64,000 nt of DNA from Hydractinia symbiolongicarpus. Its lineage: Eukaryota; Cnidaria; Hydrozoa; Anthoathecata; Hydractiniidae. Below the pieces are notes generated by a model. It searched no databases. It had not been told where the DNA came from and was given only the letters and a program-made list of their open reading frames with translations. Made by a program: the position numbers and the translations under genes. Below are positions 1 through 15,200 of this stretch, one piece after another. Each line of letters starts with the position of its first letter. Within the stretch, counting starts at the first letter, position 1. The stretch is taken from assembly GCF_029227915.1 (NCBI RefSeq), contig NC_079877.1, positions 2,666,001-2,730,000 of the forward strand. Direction: 5' to 3'.

Positions 1-1669
1 ATTCAACTGATTCTGGACTGTGACCTTATAAATGTGATTAATGCGCCATTTGGTCTCCAAGGAATAACATTCTTCTTAATTTGACATGATTGCTGGAATT
101 CAGCGGTTACATTAGGCTCTGCAGTAGCGCTTTATTTAAAAATTTAAATAAATAAGATTTTCTTACTGTGGGACCAATCCTGGCCGTTACCATGCGCTGA
201 AGAAATAAAGACATTCTCAAAAACTACATTTCATTGATTTCTTGACGGTATAATTCCGTTTGAGTTACAACGGTTGCGTCACATATTCGTACCAACATGT
301 ATTTAGTGATTTCCTTCCGATATTACTAAGTTGTATCGCTTTTAACAGTGAAACGATTGACCGTGGGAATTAATTCAACTGATTCTGGACTGTGACCTTA
401 GAAATGTAATAAATGAGCCATTTTGACTAGAAGAAATAACATCCTCTTTAATTTGACATGATTGATGAAACTCAGCGATTACACTGGGCGCTGTGGTAAC
501 GGTTTATTTAAAAATTAAGATAAATAAGTCATTTTGTACTGTGGGACCAATCCTAGCCGTTATCGCGCGCTGAAGAAATAGAGACAGTTTCAAAAACTAC
601 ATTTCATTGACTTTCTAACGGTGTAAATCCGTTTGACTTACAACGGTTGCGTCACATAATCGTACCAACATGTATTTGGTGATTTTCTTCCGATATTACT
701 AAGTTGTATCGCTTTCAACAGCGAAACGATTGACTGTGGGACTTAATTGAACTGATTTTGGACTTTGACCTTATAAATGTGATAAATGAGTCATTTTGAC
801 TACAAGAAATGATATTCTTCTTAATTTGACATGATTGCCGGAACTCAGCGATTACACTGGACCCTGTGGTAGCGATTCATTTAAAAATTTAGATAAATAA
901 GTCATTTTTACTGTGGGACCAATCCTAGCCGTTAGCGCGCGCTGAAGATATAGAGACAGTTTCAAAAACTCCATTTCATTGACTTTCTAACGGTGTCAAT
1001 CCGTTTGAGTTACAACGGTTGCGTCACATAATCGTACCAACATGTATTTAGTGATTTGCTTCCGATAATACTAAGTTGTATCGCTTTCAACAGTGAAACG
1101 ATTGACTGTGGGACTTAGTTGAACTGATTTTAGACTTTGACCTTATAAATGTGATAAATGAGTCATTTTGACTACAAGAAATGATATTCTTCTTAATTTG
1201 ACATGATTGCCGGAACTCAGCGATTACACTGGACCCTGTGGTAGCGATTCATTTAAAAATTTAGATAAATAAGTCATTTTTACTGTAGGACCAATCCTAG
1301 CCGTTAGTTTGCGCTGAAGAAGTAGAGACAGCTTCAAAAAGTACATTTCATTGACTTTCTAACCGTGTCAATCCGTTTTAGTTACAACGGTTGCGTCACA
1401 CATTCGTACCAACATGTATTTAGTGATATTTTTCCGATATTACTAAGTTGTATCGCTTTCAACAGTGAAACGATTGACTGTGGGACTTAGTTGAACTGAT
1501 TTTAGACTTTGACCTTATAAATGTGATAAATGAGCCATTTTGACTACAAGAATTGACATTCTTCTTAGTTTGACATGATTGATGGAACTCACCGATTACA
1601 CTGGGCGCTGTGGTAACGCTTTATTTAAAAATTTAGATAAATAAGTCATTTTGTACTGTGGGACCAATC

Positions 1670-3906
1670 CTAGCCGTTATCGCACGCTGAAGAAACAGAG
1701 ACAGTTTTAAAAACTACATTTCATTGACTTTCTAACGATGTCAATTCGTTTGAGTTACAACGGTTGCGTCACATAATGGTACCAACATGTATTTACTGAT
1801 TTTCTTCCGATATTACTAAGTTGTATCGCTTTTAACAGTGAAACGATTGACCGTGGGAATTAATTCAACTGATTCTGGACTGTGACCTTATAAATGTGAT
1901 TAATGCGCCATTTGGTCTCCAAGGAATAACATTCTTCTTAATTTGACATGATTGCTGGAATTCAGCGGTTACATTAGGCTCTGCAGTAGCGCTTTATTTA
2001 AAAATTTAAATAAATAAGATTTTCTTACTGTGGGACCAATCCTGGCCGTTACCATGCGCTGAAGAAATAAAGACATTCTCAAAAACTACATTTCATTGAT
2101 TTCTTGACGGTATAATTCCGTTTGAGTTACAACGGTTGCGTCACATATTCGTACCAACATGTATTTAGCAAAAGTATTCGGTTATTACTAGGTTGCATCG
2201 CTTTTAACTGGGAAACGTTTGACTGTGCGACTTAATTGAACTGATTTTGAACTTTGACCTTATAAATGTTATAAGTGAGACAATTGGACACCAAGAAATA
2301 CCATTCTTCTTAATTTGACATGATTGCTGGAACTCAGCGATTACACTGGACCCTGTGGTAGCGCTTTGTTTAAGAGTTAAGATAAATAAGTCATTTATTA
2401 CTGTGGAAACAATCCTAGCCGTTATCGCACGCCGAAGAAATAGAGACAGTTTCAAAAACTACATTTCATTGACTTTCTAAAGGTGTCAATCCGTTTGAGT
2501 TACAACGGTTGCGTCACATATTCGTACCAACATGTATTTAGTGATTTCCTTCCGATATTACTAAGTTGTATCGCTTTTAACAGTGAAACGATTGACCGTG
2601 GGAATTAATTCAACTGATTCTGGACTGTGACCTTAGAAATGTAATAAATGAGCCATTTTGACTAGAAGAAATAACATCCTCTTTAATTTGACATGATTGA
2701 TGAAACTCAGCGATTACACTGGGCGCTGTGGTAACGGTTTATTTAAAAATTAAGATAAATAAGTCATTTTGTACTGTGGGACCAATCCTAGCCGTTATCG
2801 CACGCTGAAGAAATAGAGACAGTTTTAAAAACTACATTTCATTGACTTTCTAACGATGTCAATTCGTTTGAGTTACAACAGTTGCGTCACATAATGGTAC
2901 CAACATGTATTTACTGATTTTCTTCCGATATTACTAAGTTGTATCGCTTTTAACAGTGAAACGATTGACCGTGGGAATTAATTCAACTGATTCTGGACTG
3001 TGACCTTATAAATGTGATTAATGCGCCATTTGGTCTCCAAGGAATAACATTCTTCTTAATTTGACATGATTGCTGGAATTCAGCGGTTACATTAGGCTCT
3101 GCAGTAGCGCTTTATTTAAAAATTTAGATAAATAAGATTTTCTTACTGTGGGACCAATCCTGGCCGTTACCATGCGCTGAAGAAATAAAGACATTCTCAA
3201 AAACTACATTTCATTGATTTCTTGACGGTATAATTCCGTTTGAGTTACAACGGTTGCGTCACATATTCGTACCAACATGTATTTAGCAAAAGTATTCGGT
3301 TATTACTAGGTTGCATCGCTTTTAACTGGGAAACGTTTGACTGTGCGACTTAATTGAACTGATTTTGAACTTTGACCTTATAAATGTTATGAGTGAGACA
3401 ATTGGACACCAAGAAATACCATTCTTCTTAATTTGACATGATTGCTGGAACTCAGCGATTACACTGGACCCTGTGGTAGCGCTTTGTTTAAGAGTTAAGA
3501 TAAATAAGTCATTTATTACTGTGGAAACAATCCTAGCCGTTATCGCACGCCGAAGAAATAGAGACAGTTTCAAAAACTACATTTCATTGACTTTCTAAAG
3601 GTGTCAATCCGTTTGAGTTGCAACGGTTGCGTCACATATTCGTACCAACATGTATTTAGTGATTTCCTTCCGATATTACTAAGTTGTATCGCTTTTAACA
3701 GTGAAACGATTGACCGTGGGAATTAATTCAACTGATTCTGGACTGTGACCTTAGAAATGTAATAAATGAGCCATTTTGACTAGAAGAAATAACATCCTCT
3801 TTAATTTGACATGATTGATGAAACTCAGCGATTACACTGGGCGCTGTGGTAACGGTTTATTTAAAAATTAAGATAAATAAGTCATTTTGTACTGTGGGAC
3901 CAATCC
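1670..3906 (+). repeat. Higher-order repeat: two copies of a 3-monomer, 1118-bp unit
   Basis: Positions 1670-2788 and 2788-3906 match at an offset of 1118 bp. The diagnostic variant GTATTTAGCAAAAGTATTCGG appears at about 2160 and again at about 3278, and CCGTGGGAATTAATTCAAC at about 2599 and 3717. Only scattered single-base differences were seen, such as ATAAGTGAG against ATGAGTGAG after position 3388, so the duplication is recent relative to monomer divergence. Confidence 0.85.
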
Positions 3907-4079
3907 TAGCCGTTATCGCGCGCTGAAGAAATAGAGACAGTTTCAAAAACTACATTTCATTGACTTTCTAACGGTGTAAATCCGTTTGACTTACAACGGT
4001 TGCGTCACATAATCGTACCAACATGTATTTAGTGATTTTCTTCCGATATTACTAAGTTGTATCGCTTTCAACAGTGAAA

Positions 4080-7050
4080 CGATTGACTGTGGGACTTAAT
4101 TGAACTGATTTTTGACTTTGACCTTATAAATGTGATAAGTGAGACAATTGGACACCAAGAAATACCATTCTTCTTAATTTGACATGATTGCCGGAACTCA
4201 GCGATTACACTGGACCCTGTGGTAGCGATTCATTTAAAAATTTAGATAAATAAGTCATTTTTACTGTGGGACCAATCCTAGCCGTTAGCGCGCGCTGAAG
4301 ATATAGAGACAGTTTCAAAAACTCCATTTCATTGACTTTCTAACGGTGTCAATCCGTTTGAGTTACAACGGTTGCGTCACATAATCGTACCAACATGTAT
4401 TTAGTGATTTGCTTCCGATAATACTAAGTTGTATCGCTTTCAACAGTGAAACGATTGACTGTGGGACTTAGTTGAACTGATTTTAGACTTTGACCTTATA
4501 AATGTGATAAATGAGTCATTTTGACTAGAAGAAATAACATCCTCTTTAATTTGACATGATTGATGAAACTCAGCGATTACACTGGGCGCTGTGGTAACGG
4601 TTTGTTTAAAAATTAAGATAGATAAGTCATTTTGTACTGTGGGACCAATCCTAGCCGTTATCGCGCGCTGAAGAAATAGAGACAGTTTCAAAAACTACAT
4701 TTCTTTGACTTTCTAACGGTGTCAATTCGTTTGAGTTAGAACGGTTGCGTCACATAATCGTACCAGCATGTATTTAGTGATTTTCTTCCGATATTACTAA
4801 GTTGTATCGCTTTCAACAGAGAAACGATTGACTGTGGGACTTAATTGAACTGATTTTGGACTTTGACCTTATAAATGTAATAAATGAGCCATTATGACTA
4901 GAAGAAATAACATTCTCCTTAATTTGACATGATTGCTGGAACTCAGCGATTACACTGGGCGCTGTGGTAGCGCTTTGTTTAAAAGTTAAGATAAATAAGT
5001 CATTTATTACTGTGGAAACAATCCTAGCGGTTATCGCACGCTGAAGAAATAGAGACAGTTTCAAAAACTACATTTCATTGACTTTCTAACGGTGTCAATC
5101 CGTTTGAGTTAAAACGGTTGCGTCACATATTCGTACCAACATGTACTTAGTGATTTCCTTCCGATAATACTAAGTTGTATCGCTTTCAACAGTGAAACGA
5201 TTGACTGTGGGACTTAGTTGAACTGATTTTAGACTTTGACCTTATAAATGTGATAAATGAGCCATTTTGACTACAAGAAATGACATTCTTCTTAGTTTGA
5301 CATGATTGATGGAACTCACCGATTACACTGGGCGCTGTGGTAACGCTTCATTTAAAAATTTAGATAAATAAGTCATTTTGTACTGTGGGACCAATCCTAG
5401 CCGTTATCGCACGCTGAAGAAATAGAGACAGCTTTAAAAACTACATTTCATTGACTTTCTAACGGTGTCAATTCGTTTGAGTTACAACGGTTGCGTCACA
5501 TAATGGTACCAACATGTATTTACTGATTTTCTTCCGATATTACTAAGTTGTATCGCTTTCAACAGTGAAACGATTGACTGTGGGACTTAATTGAACTGAT
5601 TTTTGACTTTGACCTTATAAATGTGATAAGTGAGACAATTGGACACCAAGAAATACCATTCTTCTTAATTTGACATAATTGCCGGAACTCAGCGATTACA
5701 CTGGACCCTGTGGTAGCGATTCATTTAAAAATTTAGATAAATAAGTCATTTTTACTGTGGGACCAATCCTAGCCGTTAGCGCGCGCTGAAGATATAGAGA
5801 CAGTTTCAAAAACTCCATTTCATTGACTTTCTAACGGTGTCAATCCGTTTGAGTTACAACGGTTGCGTCACATAATCGTACCAACATGTATTTAGTGATT
5901 TGCTTCCGATAATACTAAGTTGTATCGCTTTCAACAGTGAAACGATTGACTGTGGGACTTAGTTGAACTGATTTTAGACTTTGACCTTATAAATGTGATA
6001 AATGAGACATTTTGACTAGAAGAAATAACATCCTCTTTAATTTGACATGATTGATGAAACTCAGCGATTACACTGGGCGCTGTGGTAACGGTTTGTTTAA
6101 AAATTAAGATAGATAAGTCATTTTGTACTGTGGGACCAATCCTAGCCGTTATCGCGCGCTGAAGAAATAGAGACAGTTTCAAAAACTACATTTCTTTGAC
6201 TTTCTAACGGTGTCAATTCGTTTGAGTTAGAACGGTTGCGTCACATAATCGTACCAGCATGTATTTAGTGATTTTCTTCCGATATTACTAAGTTGTATCG
6301 CTTTCAACAGAGAAACGATTGACTGTGGGACTTAATTGAACTGATTTTGGACTTTGACCTTATAAATGTAATAAATGAGCCATTATGACTAGAAGAAATA
6401 ACATTCTCCTTAATTTGACATGATTGCTGGAACTCAGCGATTACACTGGGCGCTGTGGTAGCGCTTTGTTTAAAAGTTAAGATAAATAAGTCATTTATTA
6501 CTGTGGAAACAATCCTAGCGGTTATCGCACGCTGAAGAAATAGAGACAGTTTCAAAAACTACATTTCATTGACTTTCTAACGGTGTCAATCCGTTTGAGT
6601 TAAAACGGTTGCGTCACATATTCGTACCAACATGTACTTAGTGATTTCCTTCCGATAATACTAAGTTGTATCGCTTTCAACAGTGAAACGATTGACTGTG
6701 GGACTTAGTTGAACTGATTTTAGACTTTGACCTTATAAATGTGATAAATGAGCCATTTTGACTACAAGAAATGACATTCTTCTTAGTTTGACATGATTGA
6801 TGGAACTCACCGATTACACTGGGCGCTGTGGTAACGCTTCATTTAAAAATTTAGATAAATAAGTCATTTTGTACTGTGGGACCAATCCTAGCCGTTATCG
6901 CACGCTGAAGAAATAGAGACAGCTTTAAAAACTACATTTCATTGACTTTCTAACGGTGTCAATTCGTTTGAGTTACAACGGTTGCGTCACATAATGGTAC
7001 CAACATGTATTTACTGATTTTCTTCCGATATTACTAAGTTGTATCGCTTT
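4080..7050 (+). repeat. Higher-order repeat: two copies of a 4-monomer, 1491-bp unit
   Basis: Positions 4080-5560 and 5571-7050 match at an offset of 1491 bp. The rare variant CTGATTTTTGACTTTGACC followed by GATAAGTGAGACAATTGG occurs at about 4106 and about 5597. The pair of subtype monomers at 4440 and 4813 recurs at 5931 and 6304. Differences are few, for example GAGCCATTTTGAC versus GAGACATTTTGAC. Confidence 0.85.
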
Positions 7051-7259
7051 TAACAGTGAAACAAATGACCGTGGGAATTAAATCAACTGATTCTGGACTC
7101 TGACCTTATAAATATGATTAATGCGCCAATTGGTCCCAATGGAATAACATTCTTCTTAATTTGACATGATTGCTGGAATTCAGCGGTTACATTAGGCTCT
7201 GCGGTAGCGCTTTATTTAAAAATTTAGATAAATAAGATTTCCTTACTGTGGGACCAATC

Positions 7260-10200
7260 CTGGCCGTTACCATGCGCTGAAGAAATAAAGACATTCTCAA
7301 AAACTACATTTTATTGATTTCTTGGCGGTATAATTCTGTTTGAGTTACAACGGTTGCGTCACATATTCGTACCAACATGTATTAAGCGAAAGTATTCGGA
7401 TATTACTAGGTTGCATCGCTTTTAACTGTGAAACGTTTGACTGTGCGACTTAATTGAACTGATTTTGAACTTTGACCTTATAAATGTTATAAGTGAGACA
7501 ATTGGACACCAAGAAATACCATTCTTCTTAATTTGACAAGATTGCTGGAACTCACCGATTACACAGGGCGCTGTGGTAACGCTTTATTTAAAAATTAAGA
7601 TAAATAAGTCATTTTGTACTGTGGGACCAATCCTAGCCGTTATCGCGCGCTGAAGAAATAGAGACAGTTTCTAAAACTAAATTTCTTTGATTTTCTAACG
7701 GTGTCAATCCGTTTGAGTTACAACGGTTGCGTCACACATTCGTACCAACATGTATTTAGTGACTTTTTTCCGATATTACTAAGTTGTATCGCTTTCAACA
7801 GTGAAACGATTGACTGTGGGACTTAATTGAACTGATTTTGGACTTTGACCTTATAAATCTGATAAATGAGTCATTTTAACTACAAGAAATGATATTCTTC
7901 TTAATTTGACATGATTGCTGGAACTCAGCGATTACACTGGGCGCTGTGGTAAGGCCTTATTTAAAAATTAAGTTAAATAAGTCATTTTTTATTGTGGGAC
8001 CAATCCTAGCCGTTATCGCGCGCTGAAGAAAGAGAGACAGTTTCCAAAACTAAATTTCATTGATTTTCTAATGGTGTCAATCCGTGTGAGTTACAACGGT
8101 TGCGTCACACATTCGTACCAACATGTATTTAGTGAGTTTTTTCCGATATTACTAAGTTGTATCGCTTTCAACAGTGAAACGATTGACTGTGGGACTTAAT
8201 TGAACTGATTTTGGACTTTGACGTTATAAATGTGATAAATGAGTCATTTTGACTACAAGAAATGACACTCTTCTTAGTTTGACATGATTGATGGAACTCA
8301 CCGATTACACTGGGCGCTGTGGTAACGCTTTATTTAAAAATTTAGATAAATAAGTCATTTTGTACTGTGGGACCAATCCTAGCCCTTAGCACGCGCTTAA
8401 TAAATAGGAACAGTTTCAAAGACTACATTTCATTGACTTTCTGACGGTATAAATCCGTTTGAGTTACAACGGTTGCGTCACATATTCGTACCAACAAGTA
8501 TTTAGTGATAGTATTCGGATGTTACCAGGTTGTATCGCTTTCAACAGTGAAACGATTGACTGTGGGACTTAATTGAACTGATTTTGGACTTTGACCTTAT
8601 AAATGTGATAAATGAGTCATTTTGACTACAAGAAATGATATTCTTCTTAATTTGACATGATTGCCGGAACTCAGCGATTACACTGGACCCTGTGGTAGCG
8701 ATTCATTTAAAAATTTAGATAAATAAGTCATTTTTACTGTAGGACCAATCCTAGCCGTTAGCGCGCGCTGAAGATATAGAGACAGTTTCAAAAACTCCAT
8801 TTCATTGACTTTCTAACGGTGTCAATCCGTTTTAGTTACAACGGTTGCGTCACATAATCGTACCAACATGTATTTACTGATTTTCTTCCGATATTACTAA
8901 GTTGTATCGCTTTCAACAGTGAAACAATTGACTGTGGGACTTAGTTGAACTGATTTTGGACTTTGACCTTATAAATGTAATAAATGAGCCATTTTGACTA
9001 AAAGAAATATCATTCTTCTTAATTTGACATGGTTGCTGGAACTCAGCGATTACACTGGGCGCTGTGGTAGCGCTTTGTTTAGGAGTTAAGATAAATAAGT
9101 CATTTATTAATGTGGAAACAATCCTAGCCGTTATCGCACGCCGAAGAAGTAGAGACAGTTTCAAAAACTACATCTGATTGACTTTCTAACGGTGTCAATC
9201 CGTTTGAGTTACAACGGTTGCGTCACATCTTCGTACCAACATGAATTTAGTGATTTCCTTCCGATATTACTAAGTTGTATCGCTTTTAACAGTGAAACGA
9301 TTGACTGTGGGACTTAATTGAACTGATTTTGGACTTTGACCTTATAAATGTAATAAATGAGCCATTTTGACTAGAAGAAATAACATTCTCCTTAATTTGA
9401 CATGATTGATGAAACTCAGCGATTACACTGGGCGCTGTGGTAGCGCTTTGTTTAAGAGTTAAGATAAATAAGTCATTTATTACTGTGGAAACAATCCTAG
9501 CCGTTATCGCACGCCGAAGAAATAGAGACAGTTTCAAAAACTACATTTCATTGACTTTCTAACGGCGTCAATCCGTTTGAGTTAAAACGGTTGCGTCACA
9601 TATTCGTACCAACATGTACTTAGTGATTTCCTTCCGATAATACTAAGTTGTATCGCTTTCAACAGTGAAACGATTGACTGTGGGACTTAGTTGAACTGAT
9701 TTTAGACTTTGACCTTATAAATGTGATAAATGAGCCATTTTGACTACAAGAATTGACATTCTTCTTAGTTTGACATGATTGATGGAACTCACCGATTACA
9801 CTGGGCGCTGTGGTAACGCTTCATTTAAAAATTTAGATAAATAAGTCATTTTGTACTGTGGGACCAATCCTGGCCGTTACCATGCGCTGAAGAAATAAAG
9901 ACATTCTCAAAAACTACATTTTATTGATTTCTTGGCGGTATAATTCTGTTTGAGTTACAACGGTTGCGTCACATATTCGTACCAACATGTATTTAGCGAA
10001 AGTATTCGGATATTACTAGGTTGCATCGCTTTTAACTGTGAAACGTTTGACTGTGCGACTTAATTGAACTGATTTTGAACTTTGACCTTATAAATGTTAT
10101 AAGTGAGACAATTGGACACCAAGAAATACCATTCTTCTTAATTTGACAAAATTGCTGGAACTCACCGATTACACAGGGCGCTGTGGTAACGCTTTATTTA

Positions 10201-12290
10201 AAAATTAAGATAAATAAGTCATTTTGTACTGTGGGACCAATCCTAGCCGTTATCGCGAGCTGAAGAAATAGAGACAGTTTCAAAAAGTACATTTCAATGA
10301 CTTTCTAACGGTGTCAACCCGTTTGAGTTAGAACGGTTGCGTCACATAATCGTACTAACATGTATTTAGTGATTTTCTTCCGATATTACTAAGTTGTATC
10401 GCTTTCAACAGAGAAACGATTGACTGTGGGACTTAATTGAACTGATTTTGGAGTTTGACCTTATAAATATGATAAATGAGTCATTTTAACTACAAGAAAT
10501 GATATTCTTCTTAATTTGACATGATTGCTGGAACTCAGCGATTACACTGGGCGCTGTGGTAAGTAAGTGGTAAGGCTTTATTTAAAAATTAAGATAAATA
10601 AGTCATTTTTTACTGTTGGACCAATCCTAGCCGTTATCGCGCGCTGAAGAAATAGAGACAGTTTCTAAAACTAAATTTCTTTGATTTTCTAACGGTGTCA
10701 ATCCGTTTGAGTTACAACGGTTGCGTCACACATTCGTACCAAAATGTATTTAGTGACTTTTTTCCGATATTACTAAGTTGTATCGCTTTCAACAGTGAAA
10801 CGATTGACTGTGGGACTTAATTGAACTGATTTTGGACTTTGACCTTATAAATCTGATAAATGAGTCATTTTAACTACAAGAAATGATATTCTTCTTAATT
10901 TGACATGATTGCTGGAACTCAGCGATTACACTGGGCGCTGTGGTAAGGCCTTATTTAAAAATTAAGTTAAATAAGTCATTTTTTATTGTGGGACCAATCC
11001 TAGCCGTTATCGCGCGCTGAAGAAAGAGAGACAGTTTTCAAAACTAAATTTCATTGATTTTCTAATGGTGTCAATCCGTGTGAGTTACAACGGTTGCGTC
11101 ACACATTCGTACCAACATGTATTTAGTGATTTTTTTCCGATATTACTAAGTTGTATCGCTTTCAACAGTGAAACGATTGACTGTGGGACTTAATTGAACT
11201 GATTTTGGACTTTGACGTTATAAATGTGATAAATGAGTCATTTTGACTACAAGAAATGACACTCTTCTTAGTTTGACATGATTGATGGAACTCACCGATT
11301 ACACTGGGCGCTGTGGTAACGCTTTATTTAAAAATTTAGATAAATAAGTCATTTTGTACTGTGGGACCAATCCTAGCCCTTAGCACGCGCTTAATAAATA
11401 GGAACAGTTTCAAAGACTACATTTCATTGACTTTCTGACGGTATAAATCCGTTTGAGTTACAACGGTTGCGTCACATATTCGTACCAACAAGTATTTAGT
11501 GATAGTATTCGGATGTTACCAGGTTGTATCGCTTTCAACAGTGAAACGATTGACTGTGGGACTTAATTGAACTGATTTTGGACTTTGACCTTATAAATGT
11601 GATAAATGAGTCATTTTGACTACAAGAAATGATATTCTTCTTAATTTGACATGATTGCCGGAACTCAGCGATTACACTGGACCCTGTGGTAGCGATTCAT
11701 TTAAAAATTTAGATAAATAAGTCATTTTTACTGTAGGACCAATCCTAGCCGTTAGCGCGCGCTGAAGATATAGAGACAGTTTCAAAAACTCCATTTCATT
11801 GACTTTCTAACGGTGTTAATCCGTTTGAGTTACAACGGTTGCGTCACATAATCGTACCAACATGTATTTACTGATTTTCTTCCGATATTACTAAGTTGTA
11901 TCGCTTTCAACAGTGAAACAATTGACTGTGGGACTTAGTTGAACTGATTTTGGACTTTGACCTTATAAATGTAATAAATGAGCCATTTTGACTAAAAGAA
12001 ATATCATTCTTCTTAATTTGACATGGTTGCTGGAACTCAGCGATTACACTGGGTGCTGTGGTAGCGCTTTGTTTAGGAGTTAAGATAAATAAGTCATTTA
12101 TTACTGTGGAAACAATCCTAGCCGTTATCGCACGCCGAAGAAGTAGAGACAGTTTCAAAAACTACATCTGATTGACTTTCTAACGGTGTCAATCCGTTTG
12201 AGTTACAACGGTTGCGTCACATCTTCGTACCAACATGAATTTAGTGATTTCCTTCCGATATTACTAAGTTGTATCGCTTTTAACAGTGAA
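7260..12290 (+). repeat. Higher-order repeat of 7 to 8 monomers, second copy with one extra monomer
   Basis: The block starting at the TGGCCGTTACCATGCGCTG variant at 7260 recurs from 9871 (offset about 2610). Further in, the offset becomes 2994 (for example the AAGTTAAATAAGTCATTTTTTATTG variant near 7971 and 10965). The second copy therefore carries one additional monomer between about 10255 and 10640. That monomer contains a 12-bp local duplication at about 10561 (GTAAGTAAGTGGTAAGG where other copies have GTAAGG). Confidence 0.75.
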
Positions 12291-15200
12291 ACGATTGACC
12301 GTGGGAATTAATTCAATGATTCTGGACTGTGACCTTATAAATGTGATTAATGCGCCATTTGGTCTCCAAGGAATAACATTCTTCTTAATTTGACATGATT
12401 GCTGGAATTCAGCGGTTACATTAGGCTCTGCGGTAGCGCTTTATTTAAAAATTTAGATAAATAAGATTTTCTTACTGTGGGACCAATCCTGGCCGTTACC
12501 ATGTGCTGAAGAAATAAAGACATTCTTAAAAACTACATTTCATTGATTTCTTGACGGTATAATTCCGTTTGAGTTATAACGGTTCCGTCACATATTCGTA
12601 CCAATATGTATTTAGCAAAAGTATTCGGATATTACTAGGTTGCATCGCTTTTAACTGTGAAACGTTTGACTGTGCGACTTAATTGAACTGATTTTGAACT
12701 TTGACCTTATAAATGTTATAAGTGAGACAATTGGACACCAAGAAATACCATTCTTCTTAATTTGACATGATTGCTGGAACTCAGCGATTAAACTGGACCC
12801 TGTGGTAGCGATTCATTCAAAAATTTAGATAAATAAGTCATTTTTACTGTGGGACCAATCCTAGCCGTTAGCGCGCGCTGAAGATATAGAGACAGTTTCA
12901 AAAACTCCATTTCATTGACTTTTTAACGGTGTCAATCCGTTTGATTTAGAACGTTTGCGTCACATAATCGTACCAACATGTATTTAGTGATTTTCTTCCG
13001 ATATTGCTAAGTTGTATCGCTTTCAACAGAGAAACGATTGACTGTGGGACTTAATTGAACTGATTTTGGACTTTGACCTTATAAATGTAATAAATGAGCC
13101 ATTTTGACTAGAAGAAATAACATTCTCCTTAATTTGACATGATTGATGGAACTCACCGATTACACTGGGCGCTGTGGTAACGGTTTATTTAAAAATTAAA
13201 ATAAATAAGTCATTTTGTACTGTGGGACCAATCCTAGCCGTTATCGCGCGCTGAAGAAATAGAGACAGTTTCAAAAACTACATTTCATTGACTTTCTAAC
13301 GGTTTCAATCCGTTTGACTTACAACGGTTGCGTCACATAATCGTACCAACATGTATTTAGTGATTTTCTTCCCATTTTACTAAGTTGTATCGCTTTCAAC
13401 AGTGAAACGATTGACTGTGGGACTTAATTGAACTGATTTTGGACTTTGACCTTATAAATGTAATAAATGAGCCATTTTGACTAGAAGAAATAACATTTTC
13501 CTTAATTTGACATGATTGATGAAACTCAGCGATTACACTGGGCGCTGTGGTAGCGCTTTGTTTAAGAGTTAAGATAAATAAGTCATTTATTACTGTGGAA
13601 ACAATCCTAGCCGTTATCGCACGCCGAAGAAATAGAGACAGTTTCAAAAACTACATTTCATTGACTTTCTAACGGTGTCAATCCGTTTGAGTTACAACGG
13701 TTGCGTCACATAATCGTACCAACATGTATTTAGTGATTTTCTTCCGATATTACTAAGTTGTATCGCTTTCAACAGTGAAACGATTGACTGTGGGACTTAA
13801 TTGTACTGATTTTGGACTTTGACCTTATAAATGTGATAAATGAGTCATTTTGACTACAAGAAATAACATTCTCCTTAATTTGACATGATTGATGAAACTC
13901 AGCGATTACACTGGGCGCTGTGGTAACGGTTTATTTAAAAATTAAGATAAATAAGTCATTTTGTACTGTGAGACCAATTCTAGCCGTTAGCGCGCGCTGA
14001 AGATATAGAGACAGTTTCAAAAACTCCATTTCATTGACTTTCTAACGGTGTCAATCCGTTTGAGTTACAACGGTTGCGTCACATAATCGTACCAACATGT
14101 ATTTAGTGATTTTCTTCCGATTTTACTAAGTTGTATCGCTTTCAACAGTGAAACGATTGACTGTGGGACTTAATTGAACTGATTTTGGACTTTGACCTTA
14201 TAAATGTAATAAATGAGCCATTTTGACTAGAAGAAATAACATTCTCCTTAATTTGACATGATTGATGAAACTCAGCGATTACACTGGGCGCTGTGGAAGC
14301 GCTTTGTTTAAGAGTTAAGATAAATAAGTCATTTATTACTGTGGAAACAATCCTAGCCGTTATCGCACGCCGAAGAAATAGAGACAGTTTCAAAAACTAC
14401 ATTTCATTGACTTTCTAACGGTGTCAATCCGTTTGAGTTACAACGGTTGCGTCACATATTCGTACCAACATGTATTTAGTGATTTCCTTCCGATATTACT
14501 AAGTTGTATCGCTGTTAACAGTGAAACGATTGACCGTGGGAATTAATTCAACTGATTCTGGACTGTGACCTTAGAAATGTAATAAATGAGCCATTTTGAC
14601 TAGAAGAAATAACATCCTCCTTAATTTGACATGATTGATGAATGAGCCATTTTGACTACAAGAAATGATATTCTTCTTAATTTGACATGATTGCCGGAAC
14701 TCAGCGATTACACTGGACCCTGTGGTAGCGATTCATTTAAAATTTTAGATAAATAAGTCATTTTTACTGTAGGACCAATCCTAGCCGCTAGCGCGCGCTG
14801 AAGATATAGAGACAGTTTCAAAAACTCCATTTCATTGACTTTCTAACGGTGTCAATTCGTTTGAGTTACAACGGTTGCGTCACATAATCGTACCAACATG
14901 TATTTACTGATTTTCTTCCGATATTACTAAATTGTATCGCTTTCAACAGTGAAACGATTGACTGTGGGACTTAGTTGAACTCATTTTGGACTTTGACCTT
15001 ATAAATGTAATAAATGAGCCATTTTGACTACAAGAAATATCATTCTTCTTAATTTGACATGATTGCTGGAACTCAGCGATTACACTGGGCGCTGTGGTAG
15101 CGCTTTGTTTAAGAGTTAAGATAAATAAGTCATTTATTACTGTGGAAACAATCCTAGCCGTTATCGCACGCCGAAGAAGTAGAGACAGTTTCAAAAACTA

